64,000 bases of DNA from an uncultured Opitutales bacterium. Lineage in GTDB: Bacteria; Verrucomicrobiota; Verrucomicrobiia; Opitutales; Seribacteraceae. The stretch is taken from assembly GCA_943789375.1 (NCBI GenBank), contig CALSTX010000006.1:62001-126000 (forward strand), in the 5' to 3' direction. The position numbers and the translations under genes were made by a program. The notes beneath the pieces were generated by a model. That model ran no database searches. It was not told the origin of the DNA and saw nothing but the letters and a program-made list of their open reading frames with translations. Below, one piece after another: positions 44,849 through 53,542 of the stretch (its first letter is position 1; every line of letters begins with the position of its first letter).

Positions 44849-46003
44849 TTACAAGGTTTCTTTTCTGGCCCCATTTGAGGGTAAAAATCGATAAAACCGA
44901 GATTTTCGATCAAACCTTTTTTGGAATTCATCTGATATTGCCTGGGCTTCCGTTGCATTGAAAAGGTCCTGTGTCCATGCCATAACTGCGCCTCCAAAGC
45001 CTCCACCTGTAAGCCGTGCACCATGCACATTCCGGTGTCCATTGAGTAATCCGGCTAGGTAGTCTAATTCCTCGCAACTATTTTCAAAATATTGAGAAGA
45101 ACTTTGGTGAGATTCTTGTAGCAGCTTCCCAAGAGATTCAGGTGGCATGCCAGACTCAAGTCCCTTGCAAAACTGATTCACCCGAGCTTGTTCATCGCAA
45201 ACATGGGTTGCTCTTTTAAAGAGTTTTTCTTTTAAGTCTGCGTCCTTAAGTACCTCTTTTTCAATCATAGATAAACATGTAATATCAGAACCTTTATCCT
45301 GGATTATGGATAGGGCATCTTTACATTCCTGGTGCCTGACCGAATAAAGTGAATCTACAAGGTCGTGCTTGATTCCAGTATCAAATATCCATGCTTGCGT
45401 ATTTTGCGGAAGGTCTACGCTTTCATATGTTTCTTCCCTGCAATCAATTTTTACAAGACTGTTGTTCTTACCAAAGGCTGATGTACCTTGGTCAAGAATG
45501 CCGCAGGGCATGCCCACAAACTTGTTTTCTGCATCTCGGCATATGCTGGCAAGGGTTCCAGGACTTACCTCTTTGCCTGCCAACTGAAGAAGCGTAACCG
45601 CCGTAGCTAATTCTAGGGCTGCACTGGAGCTCAATCCTACCGCAGTTGGTAAGTTACTCGTGTAGTAAAGGTGAAAGCCTTTGGTTGGAGCTAAGTTGCG
45701 TTTTTGTAGTTCCTGTAATACCCCCAACGGGTAATTTGCCCACTTGTATTTACCCGTTTGTTTTTCAATACAATTGATTTGTCCAAGTAAGACCGCATCC
45801 TCTAAGCCTTCACTGGTCATGGTAATCAAAGTATCATTTGCGGGAATCCCCAAACATGATATCCCCGCATTTACAGCCATACCGAGAACCGTGCCTCCAT
45901 TGTAATCAAGGTGATTACCAAGGAATTCAATTCGACCAGGAGCAAAGCTTAGAAAGTATTCATGCTTATTTGTAAGGGCTCTAGCAAAAAAACCTTTGTT
46001 CAT
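44849..46003 (-). CDS. galK: Galactokinase
   Basis: A 384-residue GHMP kinase that phosphorylates galactose at C1 in the Leloir pathway. Galactokinase motifs are present: substrate motif PGRIEFLGNHLDYNGG, the phosphate-loop LPTAVGLSSSAALELAT, GMPCGILDQGTSAFG (catalytic Asp) and the C-terminal ARLTGGGFGGAVMA. Its start is 7 bases beyond the HU terminator, so it is separated from hup. No other galactose genes are in the window. Confidence 0.96.
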   Translation of the reverse strand: MNKGFFARALTNKHEYFLSFAPGRIEFLGNHLDYNGGTVLGMAVNAGISCLGIPANDTLITMTSEGLEDAVLLGQINCIEKQTGKYKWANYPLGVLQELQKRNLAPTKGFHLYYTSNLPTAVGLSSSAALELATAVTLLQLAGKEVSPGTLASICRDAENKFVGMPCGILDQGTSAFGKNNSLVKIDCREETYESVDLPQNTQAWIFDTGIKHDLVDSLYSVRHQECKDALSIIQDKGSDITCLSMIEKEVLKDADLKEKLFKRATHVCDEQARVNQFCKGLESGMPPESLGKLLQESHQSSSQYFENSCEELDYLAGLLNGHRNVHGARLTGGGFGGAVMAWTQDLFNATEAQAISDEFQKRFDRKSRFYRFLPSNGARKETL

Positions 46004-46009
46004 GTATCA

Positions 46010-46038
46010 AAAAAAAACCCGTGGTAAACCACGGGTTT
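46010..46038 (-). terminator. Rho-independent terminator of hup
   Basis: AAACCCGTGGT (46015-46025) pairs perfectly with ACCACGGGTTT (46028-46038). On the leftward strand the hairpin is followed by a run of nine T. It ends hup transcription and lies directly in front of galK, whose start is only 7 bases further. Confidence 0.9.
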
Positions 46039-46072
46039 AATAAAGGGGTAATTTTATTTGCAACCTAGTTGG

Positions 46073-46351
46073 TTAAACGGCAGCTTTCAGCTTTGTACCA
46101 GCTTTAAATGAAACTGAACGAGACGCTTTGATTTTAATCTTTGGACCGGTTGGGTCTTGTGGATTAACACCTGTGCGAGCTTTGCGACTAACCTTCTTAA
46201 AGGTACCGAATCCGATAACTTGAACTGGTTCTTTTTTTACTGCCTTAGTGATGCAGTCGATTACTGCATTAACAGCAGCGTCTGCAGCAGCCTTGGTCGT
46301 GTCTTTACCCAATTTTTTTTGTACGGCTTCGATGAGTTGTCCTTTATTCAT
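46073..46351 (-). CDS. HU-family DNA-binding protein
   Basis: A 92-residue histone-like protein of standard HU/IHF length: MNKGQLIEAVQKKLGKDTTK, NAVIDCITKAVK, GFGTFKKVSRKARTGVNPQ and the DNA-binding arm KIKASRSVSFKAGTKLK. HU bends and compacts DNA as a dimer. A good ribosome binding site (AAGGA) precedes the ATG, and a strong terminator follows it. Confidence 0.96.
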   Translation of the reverse strand: MNKGQLIEAVQKKLGKDTTKAAADAAVNAVIDCITKAVKKEPVQVIGFGTFKKVSRKARTGVNPQDPTGPKIKIKASRSVSFKAGTKLKAAV

Positions 46352-46456
46352 GTGTTTTTCCTTTTGTTTGGAAGTATGGTTTTAATGAGTTCTATAGATC
46401 TTTGCTCGGGTTTTTCTGCGTAGTGGTCAAACTTTTTTTCACAAAAACGCGATTTT

Positions 46457-46702
46457 TTAGGCATTTGGGGCTTTTTTTTCATCAAAATCAGCTTCATCGC
46501 TTGGATGTAGTCTTCCCTGAGCGCCTAAAACAGAAATCTCCAAAAGCTTCTGCAGTTCCTTAATTTTCGAAGTGTTTTTCTCTTCGGCTATTTGCTCTGC
46601 TCTTTTAATCAGTTGCTTTGCCATCACTTCAGCATTCTGCTTGGGAGCCCCCAGATTTATAAAAATCTGAGAAATTTTATCGATTTCATTCTTTGGGTTC
46701 AT
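46457..46702 (-). CDS. Small hypothetical protein coupled to ygfZ
   Basis: An 81-residue, mostly helical, charged protein (MNPKNEIDKISQIFINLGAP, then QLIKRAEQIAEEKN). Its ATG lies inside the last codons of ygfZ, overlapping by 17 bases, which suggests coupled translation. I do not recognise the family, and no membrane segment is present. Confidence 0.75.
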   Translation of the reverse strand: MNPKNEIDKISQIFINLGAPKQNAEVMAKQLIKRAEQIAEEKNTSKIKELQKLLEISVLGAQGRLHPSDEADFDEKKAPNA

Positions 46703-47591
46703 AAAGTTTTAGGTTGGTGGTGTTTTCTTGCATTTTTATTTCTCCCTTTCGTAGGGCCTTGGCTGCATTTTCGTGTAGAATAGCAATTCCAATATATCCC
46801 GGGTCTATTTTTATAAAACTTTTTAGCAGACCCACTTTCTTTTGATCGTAAAACAAGGGGGAGGGAAGAACGGGTGGAGTTGCTGAATGAAATTCAACGG
46901 GTACGGTTTGCCTTCTTACTTTTCCCATGGCGTGAATTCTTGCCATCACTTCTTGCCCTAAATAGCACCCTTTTTGAAAATCAACACAGTCTATTTCGAG
47001 TCTTCCTTCCTGGGGTAATTCATCCGGACCTATTTCTTCGGGTATAGTAACGAGACCGGATCGTATACGGGCCTTTTCAATTTCTGCTTGGTCTGTGAAA
47101 GTAACTTGGAGCCTATCCAGTATGGTATTTTCTGTGGGAATGAGAAGGGAGTAAGTTTTTGTTTCCAGTCGAGGGTCGAGGAAGGCAGTAAACTCTTTAC
47201 CTTGCCGCACCTTTTTTTCAGAGGGGCAGGCAATATCTAGAGTTTGAAACATGTTTTCTGCTTTAGGGCCATAAACCGTAAGAAGAATATATTTCTCGGA
47301 ATGATCCAAAAACTCAACTTCGTCAGCCACAACATTTTCCTTTAATAAGCTTCGTAATTGTTGGCTACTTGTCCCGCGGCTAATTAAAGAAAATGTTTCC
47401 TCGTTGGTTTTAATCACATACATACCTGCAAGGGTTTTTCCTTTTTTATCCAACCGCAGACCAAACCGTATATCATCGGGTTCCATAGAAACCAGATCAA
47501 CAGAGAGCTGGCTTTGCAGATAACTTTGGGCATCTTCTCCAAAAACTTGAAGATATGCAGGAGGGGTACAGCGGTTAACAAAAATACTCAT
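46686..47591 (-). CDS. ygfZ: Folate-binding protein YgfZ (GcvT-like)
   Basis: A 301-residue member of the YgfZ/GcvT family. The hallmark motif KGCYLGQEVMAR is intact with its conserved Cys. YgfZ binds folate and helps assemble or repair iron-sulfur clusters. It is divergent from the DAHP synthase gene, with 48 bases between the starts. Confidence 0.93.
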   Translation of the reverse strand: MSIFVNRCTPPAYLQVFGEDAQSYLQSQLSVDLVSMEPDDIRFGLRLDKKGKTLAGMYVIKTNEETFSLISRGTSSQQLRSLLKENVVADEVEFLDHSEKYILLTVYGPKAENMFQTLDIACPSEKKVRQGKEFTAFLDPRLETKTYSLLIPTENTILDRLQVTFTDQAEIEKARIRSGLVTIPEEIGPDELPQEGRLEIDCVDFQKGCYLGQEVMARIHAMGKVRRQTVPVEFHSATPPVLPSPLFYDQKKVGLLKSFIKIDPGYIGIAILHENAAKALRKGEIKMQENTTNLKLYEPKE

Positions 47592-47613
47592 TCTTTACCA
47601 TTCGTAAAAGTTT

Positions 47614-47631
47614 AGCTTGTTCATGCAAGCT
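47614..47631. promoter_or_regulatory. Inverted repeat in front of the DAHP synthase gene
   Basis: AGCTTG and CAAGCT enclose six bases, ending 8 bases before the ATG at 47640. It lies in the short divergent gap with ygfZ. It may be an operator or simply a hairpin; nothing identifies a regulator. Confidence 0.3.
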
Positions 47632-47639
47632 TCGGTTCT

Positions 47640-48710
47640 ATGTTCTTCCTCGTGCAACAAGTAACAAATTTAAGAATAACCAATTCAAAAGCCTTACCTA
47701 AGCCAATCGAGCTTTGTGAAGAAATCTTGCGTTCAGCGGAACAAAAGCAGGTAGTTCAGCAAGCAAGAAATGTCATTCATGAAATCATCCATCAGAAAGA
47801 TAAAAGATTATTGGCTGTGGTTGGTCCATGTTCCATTCACGATCTTGAAGCCTGTCGCGAATATGCAGCACGCTTTGCCGAGTTGAAGGAGGAGTTGAAA
47901 GACCGACTCTTTTTAGTCATGCGAGTCTATTTCGAAAAACCTCGAACAACTGTTGGTTGGAAAGGGCTTATCATGGACCCTTTGCTCAATGGCAGTTGCG
48001 ACATTCCTGAAGGCCTTCGGATTGCCCGTTCTTTTTTGGGCGAAGTTCTTGATTTAGGAATTCCTACCGCCACTGAATTGCTAGATCCGATTACTCCCCA
48101 ATACCTGTCAGATTCCTTATGCTGGGCTGCCATTGGTGCCAGGACCACGGAATCTCAAACTCACCGTCAAATGGCTTCTGGACTTTCCATGCCGGTGGGA
48201 TTTAAAAATGCAACCAGTGGAGATTTGAAAGCGGCGGTAAATGGAATTATTGCCGCAACCCAGCCTCAAACCTTTCTTGGTATTACCGAAGATGGACTGG
48301 CATCGGCCGTGACTACAGGAGGCAACCCAGATTGCCAGTTGATCCTTCGTGGCGGCGCTACGGGGCCAAATTATGCCCCCGAGAATGTTCAAATGGGTAA
48401 GGTTGCTCTGGATACGGTGAAAGCACCCACTTCTATTATGGTTGATTGCAGTCATGCTAATAGCGGAAAGGACCCGTCGAAACAACCCACAGTCTTGGAT
48501 GCAGTAATGAATCAAGTTGCAGACGGAGCGGACTGTATTCATGCCGTAATGATTGAAAGTCATCTTCATTCAGGTACTCAAGCTTTTCCCCGCCCAGTAG
48601 AGCAGCTTGATTATGGCGTTTCAATTACAGATGGATGCATAAGCTGGGATGAGACAGAGGCTTGCCTTCGTAAAGCTGCTGGGATAATAGATAAAGCTCG
48701 TTTTTCTTAA
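47640..48710 (+). CDS. 3-deoxy-7-phosphoheptulonate synthase (DAHP synthase, class I)
   Basis: A 356-residue AroF/G/H-type enzyme that condenses phosphoenolpyruvate with erythrose 4-phosphate in the first shikimate step. Visible motifs are VVGPCSIHD (metal Cys), RVYFEKPRTTVGWKGL, GARTTESQTHR, VGFKNATSGD (substrate Lys), LILRGG and MVDCSHANSGKD. The start is uncertain: ATG 47640 has no ribosome binding site, and GTG 47652 would give MQQVTNLR, which fits the family. Confidence 0.95.
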   Translation: MFFLVQQVTNLRITNSKALPKPIELCEEILRSAEQKQVVQQARNVIHEIIHQKDKRLLAVVGPCSIHDLEACREYAARFAELKEELKDRLFLVMRVYFEKPRTTVGWKGLIMDPLLNGSCDIPEGLRIARSFLGEVLDLGIPTATELLDPITPQYLSDSLCWAAIGARTTESQTHRQMASGLSMPVGFKNATSGDLKAAVNGIIAATQPQTFLGITEDGLASAVTTGGNPDCQLILRGGATGPNYAPENVQMGKVALDTVKAPTSIMVDCSHANSGKDPSKQPTVLDAVMNQVADGADCIHAVMIESHLHSGTQAFPRPVEQLDYGVSITDGCISWDETEACLRKAAGIIDKARFS

Positions 48711-48743
48711 TCGTCTTCGCTTTAACAACTAATTTAAAATTTT

Positions 48744-49736
48744 ATGAATGATACTACTCCTATTCGTGTTGCCGTTACCGGTGCAGCTGGTCAGATCGGT
48801 TATTCCCTTCTTTTTCGTATTGCCTCTGGGGGGCTTTTTGGTCCCGACCAACCGGTTGCGTTAAATCTCATCGAGATTGAGCCTGGGATGAAGGCACTGG
48901 AAGGAGTGTGTATGGAATTGGACGACTGTGCTTTCCCTCTGCTTAAAGATATTCGCCCGACATCAGATTTAAATCGAGGATTTGACGGTGCAAATTGGTC
49001 ATTACTGGTCGGCAGTGTTCCTCGTAAAGCAGGTATGGAGCGAGGAGACCTTCTTGGCATAAATGGTAAGATTTTTACAGGGCAAGGCCAAGCAATCCAA
49101 GCAAATGCAGCTTCGAATGCAAGGGTGCTTGTTGTCGGCAACCCATGTAATACCAATTGTCTGATTGCGATGAATAATGCCCCAGATGTTCCCCGTGACC
49201 GCTGGTTTGCGATGACGCGTCTAGATGAAAATCGAGCGGCGGCTCAACTAGCCGCGAAAGCGGATCGTCAGGTTTCAGAAGTTTCTAATGTTACCATTTG
49301 GGGGAATCATTCTGCCACACAATATCCGGATTACTACAATGCAAAAATTGGTGGGCAATCCGCTCCTGAAGTTATTTCTGATGACACTTGGGCTCATGTT
49401 AACTTTATCCCCACGGTTCAGCAACGGGGTGCCGCAATTATTCAGGCAAGAGGTGCTTCCTCTGCCGCTTCGGCTGCCAATGCTGCCATTGATACTGTCA
49501 AATCGCTGACCAACCCTACTCCTGAAGGCAATTGGAATAGTGTATGTGTTGCATCTGATGGAAGTTATGGCACCAAGGAGGGACTGATCACATCGTTCCC
49601 AATTCGTTCAGATGGAGAAAATTGGGAGATTGTTCAAAATTTAACAATTAATGACTTTAGCCGAGAAAAAATCGATGCTTCAGTAAATGAACTTGCTGAA
49701 GAGCGTGATATGGTCAGTGACTTATTGCCTAGTTAA
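48744..49736 (+). CDS. mdh: Malate dehydrogenase
   Basis: A 330-residue NAD-dependent malate dehydrogenase of the cytosolic/long type. Motifs are the nucleotide loop [41 protein letters not shown] (substrate Arg) and the catalytic His in [11 protein letters not shown]. It converts malate to oxaloacetate in the citric acid cycle. It lies 33 bases after DAHP synthase, and a hairpin follows it. Confidence 0.96.
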   Translation: MNDTTPIRVAVTGAAGQIGYSLLFRIASGGLFGPDQPVALNLIEIEPGMKALEGVCMELDDCAFPLLKDIRPTSDLNRGFDGANWSLLVGSVPRKAGMERGDLLGINGKIFTGQGQAIQANAASNARVLVVGNPCNTNCLIAMNNAPDVPRDRWFAMTRLDENRAAAQLAAKADRQVSEVSNVTIWGNHSATQYPDYYNAKIGGQSAPEVISDDTWAHVNFIPTVQQRGAAIIQARGASSAASAANAAIDTVKSLTNPTPEGNWNSVCVASDGSYGTKEGLITSFPIRSDGENWEIVQNLTINDFSREKIDASVNELAEERDMVSDLLPS

Positions 49737-49756
49737 TTGTTGATAATTCCTTTCAC

Positions 49757-49785
49757 TTTTCTTTTGGCATTTGGTCAAAAGAAAA
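49757..49785. terminator. Bidirectional hairpin between convergent genes
   Basis: TTTTCTTTTG (49757-49766) pairs perfectly with CAAAAGAAAA (49776-49785) around a 9-base loop. It lies between the convergent stops of mdh (49736) and the acetyltransferase (49789). The AT-rich stem ends in U/A runs on both strands, as expected for a shared terminator. Confidence 0.55.
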
Positions 49786-49788
49786 TCT

Positions 49789-50301
49789 TCAAGTTAGATG
49801 TTGCAGGCGGTGTTCGTACATTCGTACATCATGGTATTGACCAAACTTGAACCCACCCTCATGGAGTACACCTGCAACTTGAAAGCCTAATTTTTCATGC
49901 AATCTTACCGAACCAGGATTTGGTAACACCACAAGGCCGTAGGCACGATGAACATCTTGGGTTAGCTTAAGGTTTTGGAGAAGGGCGGAATATACCTTCT
50001 CCCCAATCCCTTCCCCAGTATGATCTGGATGTAAGTAAATACTTGTCATGACCGAGGGTGCGTAAGCAGGGCGTTGATGAAAACGCAAACTGGCGGCATA
50101 ACCCACCACCTGACACTTTTTTTCTGCCACCATTAATTGGTAGCGTCCTCCGTTTGAAAATTGAGTAAACCATGTTTTGCGATTTTCAAGAGAGAGTTCG
50201 ACCATTTCAAAGGTTACCACGGTCTTTAAGATGTAGTAATTTAAAATGTCCCGAAGGGCAGGTAAATCAGATTCTAATCCTCTGCGGATGGTAGTTTCCA
50301 T
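49789..50301 (-). CDS. GNAT acetyltransferase (phosphinothricin acetyltransferase-like)
   Basis: A 170-residue GNAT protein. The CoA-binding loop is HPDHTGEGIGEKVY, with IRRGLESDLPALRDILNYY at the start and GLVVLPNPGSVRLHEKLGFQ near the end, which fit the phosphinothricin/methionine sulfoximine N-acetyltransferase group. The start codon is only 11 bases beyond the 3' end of tRNA-Leu on the same strand, and there is no ribosome binding site. The substrate is unknown. Confidence 0.92.
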   Translation of the reverse strand: METTIRRGLESDLPALRDILNYYILKTVVTFEMVELSLENRKTWFTQFSNGGRYQLMVAEKKCQVVGYAASLRFHQRPAYAPSVMTSIYLHPDHTGEGIGEKVYSALLQNLKLTQDVHRAYGLVVLPNPGSVRLHEKLGFQVAGVLHEGGFKFGQYHDVRMYEHRLQHLT

Positions 50302-50312
50302 AATAAAAGAGA

Positions 50313-50399
50313 TGGTACCCGGAGAGGGGGTCGAACCCTCACTCCCTCGCGGGAACCGGATTTTGAATCCGGCGCGTCTACCAATTCCGCCATCCGGGC
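50313..50399 (-). tRNA. tRNA-Leu (anticodon CAA)
   Basis: Read leftward: acceptor GCCCGGA/TCCGGGT, D-arm GGCGGAATTGGTAGACGC, anticodon stem CCGGA/TCCGG with loop TTCAAAA, a long variable arm as expected for leucine, T-loop GTTCGACCC and encoded CCA. Anticodon CAA reads TTG. The acetyltransferase gene follows 11 bases downstream. Confidence 0.95.
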
Positions 50400-50607
50400 A
50401 CTTGATATAACTAATGGTAAAATTTTATGTATTTGCAACCCTTGAGTTTTGGTAAACCAAACTGACTCATTTTAGCTGTGATCATACCTTGTATGCCTTC
50501 ACAGACTCTTGAATTCTTCCAGCAAGCAAGGGGCTTAAGCGCCTAAGTCCACAAGAAATGCCGCTTTTAGCAAGATAGGCCTCGGATTTGGTCTGAGTGG
50601 ATTGAAA

Positions 50608-50982
50608 CTAAAGGTCGCTTGGGGTTAGTTTTTCCGCGTCTTTCCAAAGGTGGTCCAATGCATAGTTTTCACGCTGTTCTTTTGAAAATAGGTGAACCAC
50701 AAAGTCAATGGCATCTAGGATAAGCCATCCACTTGGTTGAAACCGGTCTTTTGATAAGATTTCTATATTATTTTCTTTCAAGGTTTTTTCTACATTGTTG
50801 CGCAGAGCCTTGAGGTGAGGATCGGAAGTCCCGGTTGCGATAATGAAGCAATCTGTAAGAGGAGACTTTTCCCCAAAATAGAGAAGTTGGAGATCTTCCG
50901 CTTTCTTATCAAGTAATGCTTCACAAGCAAGGGATAGGTTTTGCCTGAGTTCTTTTTTATTTTTAGGAATTGAAAAACTCAT
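50608..50982 (-). CDS. rsfS: Ribosomal silencing factor RsfS
   Basis: A 124-residue Iojap-family protein (DCFIIATGTSDPHLKAL, then GWLILDAIDFVVHLF, EQRENYALDHLW). RsfS binds L14 on the large subunit and prevents ribosome joining in starved cells. It follows nadD by two bases, the usual bacterial pairing. The 208 bases beyond it toward tRNA-Leu hold no feature I can support. Confidence 0.95.
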   Translation of the reverse strand: MSFSIPKNKKELRQNLSLACEALLDKKAEDLQLLYFGEKSPLTDCFIIATGTSDPHLKALRNNVEKTLKENNIEILSKDRFQPSGWLILDAIDFVVHLFSKEQRENYALDHLWKDAEKLTPSDL

Positions 50983-50984
50983 AT

Positions 50985-51596
50985 TTAATTCGAGTAGGTT
51001 AATAAATGTTTGGTTTGGAGATAGGTGTAAACATCGTCGGGAACCATGCCTTTGATGGAGTCGCCTCTATGGAGATGATCGCGAATAGATGTGGAAGAAG
51101 CTGAAAATAACGAGTTATTCATTAAAGTAAAGCTAAGCTCAGGGAAGGAGGGATGGGAAGGATGAAGATGATCCCTTGCAAAAACAATAAAATGAACAGC
51201 TAGGGATAGTTCATTAAGAAACTTCCATTTGGATAATCGAACGAACTGATCGTAGCCAATAAGTAGAAGGATCTCCGCATCTGGGTATAACTTTTTGACC
51301 TCTTGGATCGTTTGCCAGGTGTAAGAGGTTTGTTTTTGATTTATTTCAAAATCGAAAATACTTATTTTTGGGTTCTTTTTCGCTACCAGCCTAACCATCT
51401 CAAGCCTTTGCTCGGCCGTGAATAAAGGTGGATGGTTTCGTAGTGGTGCCTGATAAGCTGGGCACAGAAGAAGTTGATCTAATTGAAATTCTTTGATCGC
51501 TTCTTCAGAAATGAATTTATGACCATTGTGGATAGGGTCAAATGTTCCCCCTAAAAAACCAATTTTGCGCAGAGGTGGGCCAGATAAATTAGGCAT
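50985..51596 (-). CDS. nadD: Nicotinate-nucleotide adenylyltransferase NadD
   Basis: A 203-residue nucleotidyltransferase that joins nicotinate mononucleotide to AMP in NAD synthesis. Motifs are GGTFDPIHNGHKF (substrate HxGH), LIGYDQFVRLSKW and the C-terminal SASSTSIRDHLHRG (ISSTxIR). It lies between the diadenylate cyclase (6 bases upstream) and rsfS. Confidence 0.96.
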   Translation of the reverse strand: MPNLSGPPLRKIGFLGGTFDPIHNGHKFISEEAIKEFQLDQLLLCPAYQAPLRNHPPLFTAEQRLEMVRLVAKKNPKISIFDFEINQKQTSYTWQTIQEVKKLYPDAEILLLIGYDQFVRLSKWKFLNELSLAVHFIVFARDHLHPSHPSFPELSFTLMNNSLFSASSTSIRDHLHRGDSIKGMVPDDVYTYLQTKHLLTYSN

Positions 51597-51602
51597 GCAA
51601 AA

Positions 51603-52958
51603 TTACAGTGCCCGTCCTTCAGATTTTTCAAATAAGGTAAACATTCTACCTTTCCTGAAATAAGTGACCTGCCCAGAAGAAGAGACGACAAGAGCGAGAG
51701 AATCAGTGACAAATGTAATAGCTGCCGCTGCCGCGTGGCGGGTACCGAGACCTCCGGGTAAATCAATTTCATCTGCCTTAGCTTGGATTAAACATCCAGC
51801 TGATTCAACCACGCCATCTCCTCGCAAAATAAAGGCACCATCAATCAAGGCTAGTTCCTTAATGGTCTCATCCATAAAAGGGTTCAATATACTACGATCC
51901 TCAGCTCCGTATCCGTGGAATGGGTTAAGTACCAATTGTTTAGATCTTTTAATCACTTCTTCGTGATCACCGAGCACGAACATAGCTCCGATTGACTGCC
52001 CCTCGCGTCCAGCGGTAGCCAGGTCGGTCGCGATAGCGGTAATTCTCTCTAAGGCTTCAGCCGAAACATCATTGGGTAACATCTCATCACCCTGTCCAAT
52101 TACAGATTCAAACTCTTCATCTACATCAACGACCAGAACAGTATCAAATTGCCCACTTCCGGGTATCCCTCCAATACAGCAAACTCGATCTTGGAAACCG
52201 AAAATATCACGGGTTAAGCCAAGGAGGATGGCTGCTCGTAACTGTGACAACCGAGAACGGGATAATGTACGCACCGCAAGGGTAGCATCCGCACGATGAT
52301 GTGCTTGATCTTCTTCTGACACTCCTTCTCCCGCCAAAACAACCTTAAATGTAGGAAACGTCATTCTTGGAGCTAAGCTTGGAGGAAACACATCCGTAAA
52401 AACTAAAATAGTTGAGCATTCTGCAGCCTTAGCTATTTTTGCAGCTTCGTCTGTCAAGAGTTTGTTAAATTTGGTTCTCCTTCGGGCTGGGCGGTCATCA
52501 GTTCCAATAAAAGCACTTCTAACTGCGGTCTTAAACTCAGCTTTTTCCCGTGCCATCCACAACTGATCCATGGTAGATTTGTCTTGGAATGTGCGGGCAA
52601 GGGAAGCAAGGAAGGAAAGGTAATTCTTCGCTTTTTTACTAGCCAGAAGAAGAAAAACAAATCGGATATCTTCGTAACTGTCTTTCCCTTCGAAAGTGAG
52701 CCCAGCAGGGCATCTGCCAATAGCCAGGGCGTAAGGTCTTTTCATGTCAACCCGAGCATGGGGGAGGGCCACACCTTCCCCGATGTAGCTAGTCATTGAA
52801 TGCTCGCGATCCACTAGCTCATTGAGTACTTTTCTTCGTTTGGGGGCAGTTGGAAGTGCGGTTCCAAAGGTGTTTAATAGTTCAGAGTATGCAGATTTTA
52901 AATCTTTACTGGAAAGATCAATAATTCGATTACTCGCAATGTATAAGTCAATTCTCAT
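51603..52958 (-). CDS. Diadenylate cyclase fused to a PTS EIIA domain
   Basis: A 451-residue protein with three parts. Residues 1-150 are a PTS EIIA type-2 (fructose/nitrogen-type) domain with phospho-accepting His67 in GEGVALPHAR and the following LTFEGKDSYEDIRFVFLLLA. Residues of about 160-290 resemble the pyruvate-kinase C-terminal-like domain found in archaeal DacZ (STILVFTDVF, CIGGIPGSGQFDTVLVVDVD). Residues of about 295-445 form a DisA_N diadenylate cyclase core with DGA at 373-375 and GTRHAA at 405-410. The last motif reads RHA rather than RHR, as in DacZ-like enzymes. It should make c-di-AMP, with the EIIA domain as a likely sensor. It lies upstream of nadD-rsfS. Confidence 0.88.
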   Translation of the reverse strand: MRIDLYIASNRIIDLSSKDLKSAYSELLNTFGTALPTAPKRRKVLNELVDREHSMTSYIGEGVALPHARVDMKRPYALAIGRCPAGLTFEGKDSYEDIRFVFLLLASKKAKNYLSFLASLARTFQDKSTMDQLWMAREKAEFKTAVRSAFIGTDDRPARRRTKFNKLLTDEAAKIAKAAECSTILVFTDVFPPSLAPRMTFPTFKVVLAGEGVSEEDQAHHRADATLAVRTLSRSRLSQLRAAILLGLTRDIFGFQDRVCCIGGIPGSGQFDTVLVVDVDEEFESVIGQGDEMLPNDVSAEALERITAIATDLATAGREGQSIGAMFVLGDHEEVIKRSKQLVLNPFHGYGAEDRSILNPFMDETIKELALIDGAFILRGDGVVESAGCLIQAKADEIDLPGGLGTRHAAAAAITFVTDSLALVVSSSGQVTYFRKGRMFTLFEKSEGRAL

Positions 52959-53013
52959 CGCTCAAAGGCAGGCTAGCCGGCATACGGCATGCCGAAAAAA
53001 AAAAACGGGCAAT

Positions 53014-53388
53014 TTACTTTTCCCACTCGAGGGCACCGCTTTTTAATTCGTAAATTAAGCCCGCAACAAGCACGAATGTGAAGAAAAGCATTGGCCCTAA
53101 GATTGGAATCCCTGCCGCCACAAAATCACGGTGCGTTAATACCCAAGGGATTAGGAAAACTACATCAATATCAAATAGGATAAAAAGCATAGCCGTAACA
53201 TAAAACTTTACAGAATAACGAGTTTCTCCCTTTGTATCAGCAGCTAATCCACATTCATAGGGAGAATCCTTGATTTTACTCCGAGTAGCACGCTGACCGA
53301 AGATATGACTAGCAACAAGTATTCCTACACCGATGCTGAGAGCAATGAATATTTGTATTAAAACGGGTAAATAATCGCTTAATGTCAC
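53014..53388 (-). CDS. nuoA: NADH-quinone oxidoreductase subunit A
   Basis: About 124 residues from GTG 53388 (MTLSDYLPVLIQIF); the longer frame to 53481 lacks family match. Three membrane segments and the conserved loop SPYECGL with KFYVTAMLFILFDIDVVF are complete. NuoA is a membrane subunit of complex I. No other nuo gene lies beside it: the cyclase follows and the secretion operon is divergent, so the rest of the complex is elsewhere. Confidence 0.95.
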   Translation of the reverse strand: MTLSDYLPVLIQIFIALSIGVGILVASHIFGQRATRSKIKDSPYECGLAADTKGETRYSVKFYVTAMLFILFDIDVVFLIPWVLTHRDFVAAGIPILGPMLFFTFVLVAGLIYELKSGALEWEK

Positions 53389-53542
53389 GCCGCAATTTTT
53401 ACTGGAATGTAAGTGCTGGGCAAGATTATTCGTTTTATTGAATACATTCCTTGCATTCTGAATGCTTGCCTTTCCTACCAATAATACCTTTAAAAGGTGT
53501 ATGAATTTAAATTACCGTTCTCTTAAGGATAAAAAAAATAAA

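Noticed and set aside
52979..53005. CGGCAT/ATGCCG hairpin and a run of 11 A between nuoA and the cyclase
   Set aside because: On the strand of the flanking genes the T-run comes before the hairpin and not after it, so it is not a normal terminator; no other role is apparent.
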